The translations under genes were made by a program, and so were the position numbers. Below are positions 1 to 8,423 of a stretch of DNA of 54,438 nucleotides, in pieces. Numbering within the stretch: the stretch's first letter is position 1; each line of letters opens with the position of its first letter. The DNA is from Thomasclavelia saccharogumia DSM 17460 (lineage in GTDB: Bacteria > Bacillota_I > Bacilli_A > Erysipelotrichales > Coprobacillaceae): the NCBI RefSeq assembly GCF_000686665.1, contig NZ_JMLH01000014.1, positions 1 to 54,438 on the forward strand. The letters run 5' to 3'. Under the pieces are notes generated by a model. It had not been told where the DNA came from. It saw only the letters and a list, made by a program, of their open reading frames with translations, and searched no databases.

Positions 1-150
1 ATAGGTGATATAACTTTGATGTCTTGGATCATCAATCAGTGATAACTGCTTATTGAAATCAGGAAAATAATGTCTGATGATTTTGATAAGTTCTTTAAAA
101 CTTCCAAAACTGCTTTCTGAAATTCTTTTTTCTTTTCTTGTCTTTTTCAT
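1..150 (-). CDS. Probable transposase, N-terminal fragment (runs off the window)
   Basis: The first 50 codons of a gene are visible and the frame is open to the left edge. The ATG (148-150) is preceded by a GGGTGAAAG ribosome-binding site about 5 bases upstream. The peptide is basic at its start (MKKTRKEKR), then has an aromatic segment (IIRHYFPDF) and ends in DDPRHQSYITY. A region of the form DPR-Q-x-x-Y near residue 40 resembles the N-terminus of DDE transposases in gut Firmicutes, but that is recalled family resemblance only. It sits just downstream of the ChW gene terminator and so has its own start. Without the catalytic part it could equally be another small basic protein. Confidence 0.4.
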   Translation of the reverse strand, partial: MKKTRKEKRISESSFGSFKELIKIIRHYFPDFNKQLSLIDDPRHQSYITY

Positions 151-186
151 AGTCTTTCACCCTTTTTTTGATTTTATTAGAAAAAA

Positions 187-213
187 TAAAGAGAGCATGA
201 TTCCATACTCTCC
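187..213 (-). terminator. Terminator of the ChW-repeat gene
   Basis: On the minus strand a 9-bp stem (GAGAGTATG / CATGCTCTC, one G-U pair) with a GAAT loop is followed by a T-rich run. It lies directly after the ChW gene stop and separates that gene from the probable transposase. Confidence 0.7.
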
Positions 214-220
214 CTGTCAT

Positions 221-1069
221 CTATATTTTATCATACTTTTTAGCTAGAAAAAAATTTACTCGCCGTTGCTGGATTGCTTCCAATCTCTTTGATTGTCCTA
301 CTGTTCCTGAAGTTGCACCATCACTTTGCCAGTCCTGCCAGCCGTTATCTTGAACATGGCTTCGATATTCTATCGATCCTGGATAAAGCGGATTTTCTAA
401 TGCTATTGTTATTCCTTCGATTCTTTTTGATTGACCAGTTGTTCCCGATACTTCTCCATCAAATTTTTTTATTTGCCAGCCGATATCTTGAATATGACTA
501 CTATAACTTACGTAATGCTGTACAAATGGTCTTTCTGTTTTTCCTGGTGCTTCTCCTTCTTTTTCTACCAGCCTTATTTCTATTGCTTCTAAACGATAAC
601 TATATCCCGCTGTTCCTGCTGATTCTCCATTCTTGGCCCAATCTAACCAGCCAAATTCCTGGACATGTACTCGATAATAAATATCATAGTAATTAGCTAT
701 TTGACCAGTTAACTTTATTTCAATAGCTTCCAATCTTTTTGATTGTCCACTTGTTCCTGATATTGCACCATTACTTTGCCAACTCTGCCAGCCAAGATCT
801 TGAATATGACTTCGATATTGTACACTTCCTGTATATTCTGTATCATTAATAATATTTATTCTAATTGCTTCTATTCTCTTTGACTGGCCTGTTGTACCTG
901 ATAATTTCCCATCTTTTTTACTATTTTGCCAGCCAATGTCTTGAATATGCGTTTGATATACTATCGATAATTGATCATCTTCTTCAGCTGCATATATTGA
1001 TAAACTATAATTATTGATTACTAAACCTGCTATTAACATTATCACCATAAATTTTTTTATAATTTCCAT
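221..1069 (-). CDS. Secreted ChW-repeat protein
   Basis: The 282-residue product starts with a signal peptide (basic MEIIKKF, hydrophobic core to about residue 27, YAAEE cleavage region). The rest is five copies of a roughly 40-residue unit with the pattern Y-x-x-H-(I/V)-Q-D-x-G-W ... G-x-(S/A)-G-(T)-x-G-x-S-x-R-(I/L)-E-(A/G)-I. This is the clostridial hydrophobic-with-conserved-Trp (ChW) repeat, found in secreted clostridial surface proteins. Repeats 3 and 4 are separated by a charged linker (VEKEGEAPGKTERPF). No catalytic domain is attached. After the last RLEAI the protein ends in QQRRVNFFLAKKYDKI, which does not match the repeat. In the next frame the sequence stops sooner, so a small indel may have altered the end. 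A GGGGAGAGAG ribosome-binding site precedes the ATG. Confidence 0.75.
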   Translation of the reverse strand: MEIIKKFMVIMLIAGLVINNYSLSIYAAEEDDQLSIVYQTHIQDIGWQNSKKDGKLSGTTGQSKRIEAIRINIINDTEYTGSVQYRSHIQDLGWQSWQSNGAISGTSGQSKRLEAIEIKLTGQIANYYDIYYRVHVQEFGWLDWAKNGESAGTAGYSYRLEAIEIRLVEKEGEAPGKTERPFVQHYVSYSSHIQDIGWQIKKFDGEVSGTTGQSKRIEGITIALENPLYPGSIEYRSHVQDNGWQDWQSDGATSGTVGQSKRLEAIQQRRVNFFLAKKYDKI

Positions 1070-1099
1070 TTTAACTCTCTCCCCTATATAAATTATAAT

Positions 1100-1921
1100 C
1101 TAAAATAAATTATTTTCTCTTTTAATCTGATCTATTAACCTTTTCATATGTGCTTCAAACATTACATACATTCCAATATATATCATTTCTGCAATTAATG
1201 TAAAAGAAATCATAATAACAACGATTGAAGCTAGTGGCCCATACACATTTGTATAATCTGCTATACTAAAATAAAATTCTAATCCTGATAAAAGAATCAA
1301 TAATAATAAACTTGCACACGCAGCTCCTATAATAACATCTAAAATATGAACATGAACATCAGGAATAATTTCATACAGCAAAAACAAAATAATGAAGAAC
1401 ATAAAAAATAAATACAAATCTTCAAAAATAACAAATTTACTTAAATCGATGAATGCATTGATTACTGGTATAAATGTCAATAAAGAAATAATTAATAATA
1501 GTAATACAAATACTGCAATTGTTTTTAATAACATAATAATTTGTTCAACAATAAAATTTCTTTGATGATCTGATGGAAATAAATTTTTTGAAATTCCATA
1601 AAGTTGGTTGATTCCTCTACTGACTACAAATAATGAAGTACAAATAACAACCATTGATGATAAAGTTATATTATTAGATTTTAAAGATGATATTATTATA
1701 TCTGAAAACTCTGGTGTTAAATAATTTTCTAACATTCTTTCAAATGCTGTTAAATCAATATTAAATATTGATGCTAAAAAAGCACATAAAGAACAAATTG
1801 GAATAATAGACATTATTAAATAATATGCAAAGCATATTCCTGCATTTTTATTTACCTTATAGCGATAATCTAAAATACGATTATTTATTTTATTATAAAT
1901 TTTTATTATTAACTCTTTCAT
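1100..1921 (-). CDS. YihY/BrkB-family inner-membrane protein
   Basis: The product is 273 residues, with about six hydrophobic segments and the family's N-terminal pattern (K-N-A-G-I-C-F-A-Y-Y-L-I-M-S-I-I-P). YihY/BrkB proteins are polytopic membrane proteins once annotated as ribonuclease BN; their function is not settled. The ATG at 1921 was chosen because GGGAGA lies 8 bases upstream. A longer frame beginning 17 codons earlier has no ribosome-binding site and reads through this one. The gene stands alone, divergent from the MerR fusion and 30 bases downstream of the ChW gene start. Confidence 0.75.
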   Translation of the reverse strand: MKELIIKIYNKINNRILDYRYKVNKNAGICFAYYLIMSIIPICSLCAFLASIFNIDLTAFERMLENYLTPEFSDIIISSLKSNNITLSSMVVICTSLFVVSRGINQLYGISKNLFPSDHQRNFIVEQIIMLLKTIAVFVLLLLIISLLTFIPVINAFIDLSKFVIFEDLYLFFMFFIILFLLYEIIPDVHVHILDVIIGAACASLLLLILLSGLEFYFSIADYTNVYGPLASIVVIMISFTLIAEMIYIGMYVMFEAHMKRLIDQIKRENNLF

Positions 1922-2022
1922 AAAATATTCTCCCTGATAGCCTTTAATTAAAGTATATCTTAGAAAGAACAAAATGCAAATAATTTCCTGGGTAATAACT
2001 ATCTTTTTTTATGTAAATATTT

Positions 2023-2028
2023 TATAAT
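2023..2028 (+). promoter_or_regulatory. Perfect -10 box abutting the MerR-fusion start
   Basis: TATAAT lies at 2023-2028. Transcription would be expected to begin about 7 bases later, at the ATG at 2035, giving a leaderless mRNA. No convincing -35 is seen at 17 bases, which fits MerR-type promoters that depend on an activator. Confidence 0.45.
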
Positions 2029-2034
2029 ATGGAC

Positions 2035-3198
2035 ATGGAAAAATTATATTCAACAGGTGAATTTGCTAAAATGGCCGGTGTCACCATAAGAACAATTAGA
2101 TATTATGACAAAATTGGCTTATTAAAACCAACAATGATCCTTAAAAATGGTTATCGTCGTTATTGTAATAACGATCTTATAACACTTCAAAAAATACTTT
2201 CATTAAAAGAACTAGGCTTTTCTTTAGAAGAAATCTATCCTTTGATTCAAGATGATGATAAAGATAGTTTTAAAAAATCTATTCAATTACAAACTACTCT
2301 CATTGATCAAAAAATACAAAAACTTTCTAATTTAAAAGAATCGTTAAAAACAACTGAAAAACTACTAAATAAAAATAATATTGCCTGGGATAAAATCATT
2401 GAATTAATTAAATTATCATCAGTTAATCAAAATATCATCAATCATTATATTAATGCTAAAAATCTTGAAACTAGAATTAAACTACATGACCAATTTTCAA
2501 TTAACAAACAAGGCTGGTTTCCCTGGCTATTTGAACAAATTGATTTTTCAACTGTTTATCGTTTATTAGAAATTGGATGTGGTAATGGAAAATTATGGAA
2601 TTATAATACCTATAATTTGCGTAATCGAGAAATCTTTTTATCTGATAATTCAGCAGGAATGATTGAAGAAGCTAAACAACGTCTTGGAAATGATTACAAT
2701 TATCTAGTTGTTGATTGTCATAATATTCCTTTTAAAAACAACTATTTTGATACGATCATTGCTAATCATACATTATTTTATTTAAAAGATCTTAAACAAA
2801 GTTTAAATGAAGTGACAAGGGTTTTAAAAAAGACAGGTACTTTTTATTGTAGTACTTATAGTAAAAAACATATGCAGGAAATTAGTTTTATTGTTAAAAA
2901 CTTTGATAATCGAATCTGTTTATCTGCTGATTCTTTACCAGAGCGTTTTGGATTAGAAAATGGACAAAAAATATTATCTAAATATTTTAGTTTTATAGAA
3001 CTAAAAAAATATAATGATTGTTTATTAATTACAGAAGCACAGCCTTTAATAGATTATATTCTTAGTTGTCATGGTAATCAAAATGAATTTCTTGGTAATC
3101 GTTTAAAAGAATTTAAAATTTATATAGAAGATTTAATAAAGAAAACAAATGGCATTAGGATTACTAAAGATTCTGGATTATTTATTTGCACAAAATAA
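2035..3198 (+). CDS. MerR-family regulator fused to a SAM-dependent methyltransferase
   Basis: Residues about 1-70 form a MerR winged helix (YSTGEFAKMAGVTIRTIRYYDKIGLLKP) followed by a coiled-coil dimerisation helix to about 115. From about residue 165 a class I methyltransferase begins, with motif I LLEIGCGNGKLW, an acidic SDNSAGMIEEA motif and a FDTIIANHTLFYL motif IV-like stretch. The effector domain of a MerR regulator is thus replaced by an enzyme, so the protein may sense or modify its own inducer. The start at 2035 is preferred over the ATG at 2029 because a TATAAT -10 box ends at 2028; no ribosome-binding site precedes either. It is read toward the origin, opposite to most neighbours. 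Function beyond the domains is unknown. Confidence 0.8.
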   Translation: MEKLYSTGEFAKMAGVTIRTIRYYDKIGLLKPTMILKNGYRRYCNNDLITLQKILSLKELGFSLEEIYPLIQDDDKDSFKKSIQLQTTLIDQKIQKLSNLKESLKTTEKLLNKNNIAWDKIIELIKLSSVNQNIINHYINAKNLETRIKLHDQFSINKQGWFPWLFEQIDFSTVYRLLEIGCGNGKLWNYNTYNLRNREIFLSDNSAGMIEEAKQRLGNDYNYLVVDCHNIPFKNNYFDTIIANHTLFYLKDLKQSLNEVTRVLKKTGTFYCSTYSKKHMQEISFIVKNFDNRICLSADSLPERFGLENGQKILSKYFSFIELKKYNDCLLITEAQPLIDYILSCHGNQNEFLGNRLKEFKIYIEDLIKKTNGIRITKDSGLFICTK

Positions 3199-3230
3199 AA
3201 CTAGAAATTATTACTTCTAGTTTTATTTTT
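3197..3230. terminator. Bidirectional terminator between the MerR fusion and rfbB
   Basis: AAAACTAGAA pairs with TTCTAGTTTT (3197-3206 / 3215-3224), with a T-run on the plus side and A-rich sequence on the other. It can serve both convergent genes. Confidence 0.7.
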
Positions 3231-3241
3231 GTTTTATTTAA

Positions 3242-4267
3242 TTATTTTACTTTTCCAGCATACATTTTTTCAAAATAATTTTGATATTCACCAGAAAGAA
3301 TATTTTGCCACCATTCTTTATTATCTAAATACCATTGGATAGTTTGTTGAATTCCAGTATCAAAATTATATTTAGGTTTCCATCCAAGCTCTGTTTCTAA
3401 TTTAGTTGGATCAATAGCATATCTACGATCATGACCTTTACGATCTTCAACAAATTTAATTAATGTTTCCGGTTTATCTAAAGCTTTTAAAATTGTTTTA
3501 ACGACTTCTAAATTTGTTCTTTCATTATGACCACCAACATTGTAGACTTCGCCAACACGACCATTTCTAATAATTAAATCAATTGCTACACAATGATCAT
3601 ATACATGTAACCAGTCACGTACATTATCACCTTTACCATATACTGGTAATTCTTCGTCAGCTAAAGCTCTTGAAATCATTAATGGAATAAGCTTTTCTGG
3701 GAAATGATAAGGACCATAGTTATTAGAACATCTAGAAATAGTCACTGGTAGACCATAAGTACGATGATATGCTAAAACAAATAAGTCTGCAGAAGCTTTT
3801 GAAGAACTGTAAGGACTTGATGTATGTAATGGTGTTGTTTCTGTAAAGAATAAATCTGGTCGATCTAAAGGTAAATCGCCATATACTTCATCAGTAGATA
3901 CTTGATGATATCTTTTTACACCAAATTCTTTAGCTGCATCTAATAAAGTAGTTGTTCCCATAACATTTGTTTTAACAAAGATTTCAGGATCAGTGATACT
4001 TCTATCCACATGAGATTCTGCTGCAAAATTAACAACAATATCAAATTTTTCATCTGCAAATAATTTGAAGATAAATTCACGATCTGCAATATCACCTTTT
4101 ACAAATTTATAATTTGGTTTTCCTTCAACTGGTTTACAAGTTTCTAAGTTTCCAGCATAAGTTAATAAATCTAAATTAACGATCATATCTTCAGGATGAT
4201 TTTCAACCATATAATGAACAAAGTTTCCACCAATAAATCCTGCTCCACCTGTTACTAATATTTTCAT
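3242..4267 (-). CDS. rfbB: dTDP-glucose 4,6-dehydratase
   Basis: Converts dTDP-glucose to dTDP-4-keto-6-deoxyglucose, the second step of dTDP-rhamnose synthesis. The 341-residue extended SDR protein has the NAD-binding TGGAGFIGGNF motif at the N-terminus, the catalytic STDEVYGD segment, and YSSSKAS carrying the catalytic Tyr and Lys. Length is normal for RmlB. It is the last gene of an rfbA-rfbC-rfbB operon, 4 bases after rfbC. No rfbD follows; the next gene is convergent. Confidence 0.95.
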   Translation of the reverse strand: MKILVTGGAGFIGGNFVHYMVENHPEDMIVNLDLLTYAGNLETCKPVEGKPNYKFVKGDIADREFIFKLFADEKFDIVVNFAAESHVDRSITDPEIFVKTNVMGTTTLLDAAKEFGVKRYHQVSTDEVYGDLPLDRPDLFFTETTPLHTSSPYSSSKASADLFVLAYHRTYGLPVTISRCSNNYGPYHFPEKLIPLMISRALADEELPVYGKGDNVRDWLHVYDHCVAIDLIIRNGRVGEVYNVGGHNERTNLEVVKTILKALDKPETLIKFVEDRKGHDRRYAIDPTKLETELGWKPKYNFDTGIQQTIQWYLDNKEWWQNILSGEYQNYFEKMYAGKVK

Positions 4268-4271
4268 TTAA

Positions 4272-4844
4272 TTATTCTCCTTCATATACAAATTGGTTAT
4301 TTGATTCTTCTAGTGTCGGACCAGTCATATCTTTTTCACTCAAAACTGGTTCAATTCCATTTAATAATTCTCCCCAATTAACATTGGCTGTAGGGTCATC
4401 ATAACGCATTCCACCCTCTGATTCTTTATTATAAACATTATCTACTTTGTATCTAAATTCAACATTTTCTGTCAAAGTTAAAAATCCATGTGCAAATCCT
4501 TGGGGAATGAAAAATTGGCGATGATTCTCTTCGCTTAATTCTACAGATACCCATTTTCCATAAGTTGGACTACCTTTACGAATATCTACCGCAACATCAA
4601 TAACTTTTCCCTTAGTACAAGAAACCAGTTTTGATTGAGCATAAGGGGGATTTTGCCAATGTAAACCTCTTAAAGTACCTTTTTGAGCACTAAAAGACAT
4701 ATTATCTTGGACAAAATCAACATCAATTCCTAATTGTTGATATTTTGGTTTAGAATAAGTTTCTGTAAAGTAGCCACGATGATCACCAAATACATCAGTT
4801 TCAATAATAATTACACCAGGTATTTTAGTTTCAATTTTTTTCAT
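4272..4844 (-). CDS. rfbC: dTDP-4-dehydrorhamnose 3,5-epimerase
   Basis: Epimerises dTDP-4-keto-6-deoxyglucose at C3 and C5. The 190-residue cupin has the family segments GDHRGYFTETY, the catalytic histidine in LRGLHWQ, and IPQGFAHGFLTL. Two ATGs are in frame; the second (4844) is chosen because AAGGAGT lies about 8 bases before it, whereas the first is only two bases from that site. It lies between rfbA (12 bases upstream) and rfbB. Confidence 0.93.
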   Translation of the reverse strand: MKKIETKIPGVIIIETDVFGDHRGYFTETYSKPKYQQLGIDVDFVQDNMSFSAQKGTLRGLHWQNPPYAQSKLVSCTKGKVIDVAVDIRKGSPTYGKWVSVELSEENHRQFFIPQGFAHGFLTLTENVEFRYKVDNVYNKESEGGMRYDDPTANVNWGELLNGIEPVLSEKDMTGPTLEESNNQFVYEGE

Positions 4845-4856
4845 TATCATTACTCC

Positions 4857-5738
4857 TTATTGATCTATGAACTTACCATCTAATACATCTTTTAAATATT
4901 TACCATATTGATTTTTCTTATATAATTCATAAGATGTATTTAATTGGTCTTTAGAAATCCAGCCATTATTATAAGCTATTTCTTCTAAACATGCAATTTT
5001 ACGATTTTGATGAGTTTCTACAGTTTTAACAAAATTAGTTGCATCAACTAAGCTTTCATGTGTTCCAGTATCTAACCATGTAAACCCTTGTCCTAATAAT
5101 GTTACATCTAAAGTTCCCTTATCTAAATAAATTTTATTTAAATCTGTAATTTCTAATTCACCACGAGCACTTGGTTTAATACTTTTTGCATACTCAACAA
5201 CATTTTTATCATAAAAATATAAACCAGTTACAGCATAATTTGATTTAGGATTAGCTGGTTTTTCTTCTAAAGAAACAGCTTTTCCATTTTCATCAAACTC
5301 AACAACACCAAATCTTTCTGGATCGTCCACGTAATATCCAAATACAGTTGCACCACTATACTTATTAGCTGCAGCTCTTAAGCGTTTCCCTAACCCATGA
5401 CCATGAAAAATATTATCACCTAGTACCATAGCACATGCTTCACCATCAATAAATTCTTCACCAATAATAAACGCTTGTGCTAAACCATCAGGAGAAGGTT
5501 GAACTTTATATTGAAGTGAAATTCCAAACTGACTACCATCACCTAACAATTCTTCAAATCTTGGAGTATCATCAGGAGTAGAAATAATTAAGATTTCTTT
5601 GATTCCTGCCTCCATTAATATACTTAAAGGATAATAAATCATCGGTTTGTCATAAATAGGTAATAATTGTTTACTTGTTACTTGTGTAAGAGGATATAGT
5701 CTTGTTCCAGATCCTCCAGCTAATACAATGCCTTTCAT
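4857..5738 (-). CDS. rfbA: Glucose-1-phosphate thymidylyltransferase
   Basis: Makes dTDP-glucose from dTTP and glucose-1-phosphate, the entry step to rhamnose and other 6-deoxysugars of the cell envelope. The 293-residue protein has the nucleotidyltransferase signature [15 protein letters not shown] at its start, followed by [15 protein letters not shown]. The length matches RmlA. It is the first gene of the operon, with an AGGAGG site before the ATG and a sigma-A promoter about 30 bases further upstream. Confidence 0.95.
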   Translation of the reverse strand: MKGIVLAGGSGTRLYPLTQVTSKQLLPIYDKPMIYYPLSILMEAGIKEILIISTPDDTPRFEELLGDGSQFGISLQYKVQPSPDGLAQAFIIGEEFIDGEACAMVLGDNIFHGHGLGKRLRAAANKYSGATVFGYYVDDPERFGVVEFDENGKAVSLEEKPANPKSNYAVTGLYFYDKNVVEYAKSIKPSARGELEITDLNKIYLDKGTLDVTLLGQGFTWLDTGTHESLVDATNFVKTVETHQNRKIACLEEIAYNNGWISKDQLNTSYELYKKNQYGKYLKDVLDGKFIDQ

Positions 5739-5767
5739 TTTTAAGCCTCCTTATTTTTCATATTAAT

Positions 5768-5796
5768 ATTAAACCCTTACGTAACGTTATAGTCAA
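5768..5796 (-). promoter_or_regulatory. Sigma-A promoter of rfbACB
   Basis: Read on the minus strand: TTGACT (5791-5796), a 17-base spacer, then TTTAAT (5768-5773). The ATG of rfbA is about 30 bases downstream. A short ACGTTACGT-like repeat lies in the spacer. Confidence 0.6.
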
Positions 5797-5836
5797 GTAA
5801 ATATTAATATTTTTATGATAATTTCAATTAATTGTA

Positions 5837-5865
5837 TTGAATCAAAAATATTTATAAGATAAAAT
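5837..5865 (+). promoter_or_regulatory. Sigma-A promoter of the YitT gene
   Basis: TTGAAT at 5837-5842, a 17-base spacer, TAAAAT at 5860-5865, about 35 bases before the ATG. Confidence 0.55.
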
Positions 5866-5899
5866 ATTTTAAATCATAAAATAAAGAAAGAGTGAAGAT

Positions 5900-6754
5900 A
5901 TGAAAGATATAAAAAATATTATTGGAATCTTGATTGGTAATACAATTTACGCTTTAGGCGTAACAATGTTTATCCTGCCAAATAATTTAATTACTGGTGG
6001 AACAACTGGTATGGCTATTTTTTTAAATTCGACCCTTAATATTCCTATTACTGTTTTTGTTTCAATTTTTAATGTCACTATGTTTTTATTAGGATGGAAA
6101 ATATTAGGGAAAAAATTTGCTTTAACTACTTTGATTAGCTCGTTTTATTATCCATTTATTTTAGGTATATTAGAAAATATTTTTAAAAATGAAGTTATGA
6201 GTACAGATACTTTATTATGTGTAATTTTGGCTGGTCTAATGATTGGATTAGCAATTGGTATCGTCATACGTTGTGGGGCTAGTACTGGAGGTATGGATAT
6301 TCCGCCATTGATATTAAATAAAAAATTAGGTATTCCTATATCCATTAGTATGTATGGTTTTGATTTTTTAATTCTATTAAGTCAGATGATTATTCGTGAT
6401 CGTGAAATGGTTTTTTATGGAATTTTATTAGTTCTTATCTATACAATTGTCTTAGATAAAGTTCTCGTTATTGGTAAAGCTCAAATGCAAATAAAGATCG
6501 TCAGTTCCAAATTTTCTGAAATAAATGAAATGATTATTAATAAATTAGATCGTGGTTCAACTTTAATTCATGGAGAAACAGGTTATAAACACAACAAATA
6601 TCCAATTGTTTTAACGGTTGTAAGTAATCGTGAATTAGCACATTTAAATAATTATGTTTATGATATTGATCCTGATGCTTTTATGATTATCAATAAAGTT
6701 AATGAAGTTAGAGGTAAAGGCTTTACTACTGAAAAAAAATACGAAAAAAAATAA
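5900..6754 (+). CDS. YitT-family membrane protein (DUF161/DUF2179)
   Basis: The 284-residue protein has five to six hydrophobic segments in its first 190 residues, with family patterns such as GGTTGMAIFLN and IRCGASTGGMDIPPLIL. The C-terminal cytoplasmic domain (about 195-284) has the DUF2179 pattern (RGSTLIHGETGYK ... DAFMIINKVNEVRGKGF). The biochemical role of YitT proteins is not known. It is a single gene with its own promoter and terminator, between rfbA (divergent) and the L,D-transpeptidase (convergent). Confidence 0.85.
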   Translation: MKDIKNIIGILIGNTIYALGVTMFILPNNLITGGTTGMAIFLNSTLNIPITVFVSIFNVTMFLLGWKILGKKFALTTLISSFYYPFILGILENIFKNEVMSTDTLLCVILAGLMIGLAIGIVIRCGASTGGMDIPPLILNKKLGIPISISMYGFDFLILLSQMIIRDREMVFYGILLVLIYTIVLDKVLVIGKAQMQIKIVSSKFSEINEMIINKLDRGSTLIHGETGYKHNKYPIVLTVVSNRELAHLNNYVYDIDPDAFMIINKVNEVRGKGFTTEKKYEKK

Positions 6755-6780
6755 AACCCATATTTAGGTTTTATTTTTTA
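6750..6780. terminator. Terminator shared by the YitT and L,D-transpeptidase genes
   Basis: AATAAAACC pairs with GGTTTTATT (6750-6758 / 6767-6775), followed by T residues. It overlaps the last codons of the YitT gene and faces the convergent transpeptidase gene. Confidence 0.7.
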
Positions 6781-8280
6781 ATAATGAATAAATACTGGGT
6801 CACCAGTTCTAACTAATTCATATACTTTTTGAGCATCTTCATATTGAAGGTTTATACATCCATGAGAACCTTTCGTTAAATATAGGGTTGGTGACCATTT
6901 ATCCCAGTCGCTTCTTTCAAGATAATGATATCCAGTTCCCGTCCACATGATACGAACCCAAAACTTCGAAGGAGTTTGATAATCTTCTCCAACTAATAGT
7001 TTTTCTGGCATTTTCTCTTTAACATACCAAATTCCAGTACGCGTAATTCGATCCTCTGTTGGTGGTTTACCCGTTACACATATACATGAATGAACAAGCT
7101 GTCCATCTCGATATACATAAACCTTTTGTTCAGTTAGATCAACTTCACTATAATTTTGTGTATCCCAATCATTTTCAAAATTTTCATAATCTTTTTTATA
7201 ACCCTTATTGCTATAAATTGGTTCTAATTCCGTTGTTAGAGCTTTTATATTCTCTTTACTTTTATCTTTTATATAGGCATCTATTAATTTACTATCTGTC
7301 TCTTTAGTAATTTCTTCATAAGCCTGGTCAACAATTTCATCATAATCTAATCGCCAGCCATAATCACCACCAGATAATTCAATAACTTGACCTGAATGAG
7401 TCGTAAAATTACGTTTTTTCCCAACTGTTTTATATTTTAAACAAAACTCTTCAATCCATTCACTCATAGCGTCTTTATCAAAATTGACTTTACCATCGTC
7501 ATTGATCGTAATCCAATCTTTTATATCATCAGGTGTTATAGTTTCTTTTACACCTTCACCCATATCCCAAGTAATCCAATTTAATAAATAATTATTATAT
7601 ATTTCAAGCTGCTTTTTTAAGTCCTTTTCATCAATACTATTTGAAGCTGTTATATAAATATTAGGATAACTTTTTTCATCATTTAAATCAATTTTAGTGC
7701 TAATTTTGTTGATTGATTTTTTTATCAACGAACTAAAATTTTCTAAATTTAATTCGTTTCCATCTACGCCTTCAATTATCTTTCCACTTTTCGTTTTCTC
7801 ATCATACTCAACATGCGGTTTTACTGACTCTTTTATTTGATATGTCTCATTTCCAGCAACCAATACAGATTCATTAATTATCTGTTCTAGTTTAGACTTA
7901 TCGTATGATACTTTCAAATCAATATTATGATCATGATTTGAAAATATACCAAAAATCCCTCTACTATCTTTATGATCAGTAAAATCCTTTTTAAGATTTT
8001 TATCATAAGTTACTGACAAATCAATATCAGTTCCTTTAATTTCAAATGATGCTTCATCTTTACCAATAATCTCTAAAGAATAGTTTTTGATAGCTTTTTC
8101 AAATATCTCTTTTGATTCCTCATAAGTCATATTAGAAACATCGATATTATTTATCGCTGTATTAGGATACCACTTATTTTGATAATATATCGTTATTCCA
8201 AAATACAACAATACATATCCTAATAAAATAGCACCAATTACCTTTATTCTTTTTCTTACTCTTCTTCTCTTTCTTTTCAT
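6778..8280 (-). CDS. L,D-transpeptidase with peptidoglycan-binding domain
   Basis: Forms 3-3 peptidoglycan cross-links or attaches ligands to the wall, outside the membrane. The 500-residue protein has a basic N-terminus (MKRKRRRVRKR), one membrane anchor at about residues 12-32, two degenerate peptidoglycan-binding (PG_binding_4-like) domains at about 35-350, and a C-terminal YkuD domain. The catalytic motif is H-x(n)-SHGCIN (cysteine near residue 474). It stands next to the LCP genes and rfb genes, so it belongs to an envelope block. Confidence 0.88.
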   Translation of the reverse strand: MKRKRRRVRKRIKVIGAILLGYVLLYFGITIYYQNKWYPNTAINNIDVSNMTYEESKEIFEKAIKNYSLEIIGKDEASFEIKGTDIDLSVTYDKNLKKDFTDHKDSRGIFGIFSNHDHNIDLKVSYDKSKLEQIINESVLVAGNETYQIKESVKPHVEYDEKTKSGKIIEGVDGNELNLENFSSLIKKSINKISTKIDLNDEKSYPNIYITASNSIDEKDLKKQLEIYNNYLLNWITWDMGEGVKETITPDDIKDWITINDDGKVNFDKDAMSEWIEEFCLKYKTVGKKRNFTTHSGQVIELSGGDYGWRLDYDEIVDQAYEEITKETDSKLIDAYIKDKSKENIKALTTELEPIYSNKGYKKDYENFENDWDTQNYSEVDLTEQKVYVYRDGQLVHSCICVTGKPPTEDRITRTGIWYVKEKMPEKLLVGEDYQTPSKFWVRIMWTGTGYHYLERSDWDKWSPTLYLTKGSHGCINLQYEDAQKVYELVRTGDPVFIHY

Positions 8281-8423
8281 GATATTTGAATAACATACTC
8301 CTCTTTAAATCATTCTAATTTTATCAACAATTATTTTATGACATTATATCACAAAAAATAATCGAATCAATTAATTCACTTATTTAAAACAAAAAACTAC
8401 ATTTTTCTTTAATTACATATATT

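Noticed and set aside
274-696. 140-codon plus-strand frame opposite the ChW gene
   Set aside because: It is the antisense shadow of the ChW repeats, whose minus-strand frame has a signal peptide and family motifs.
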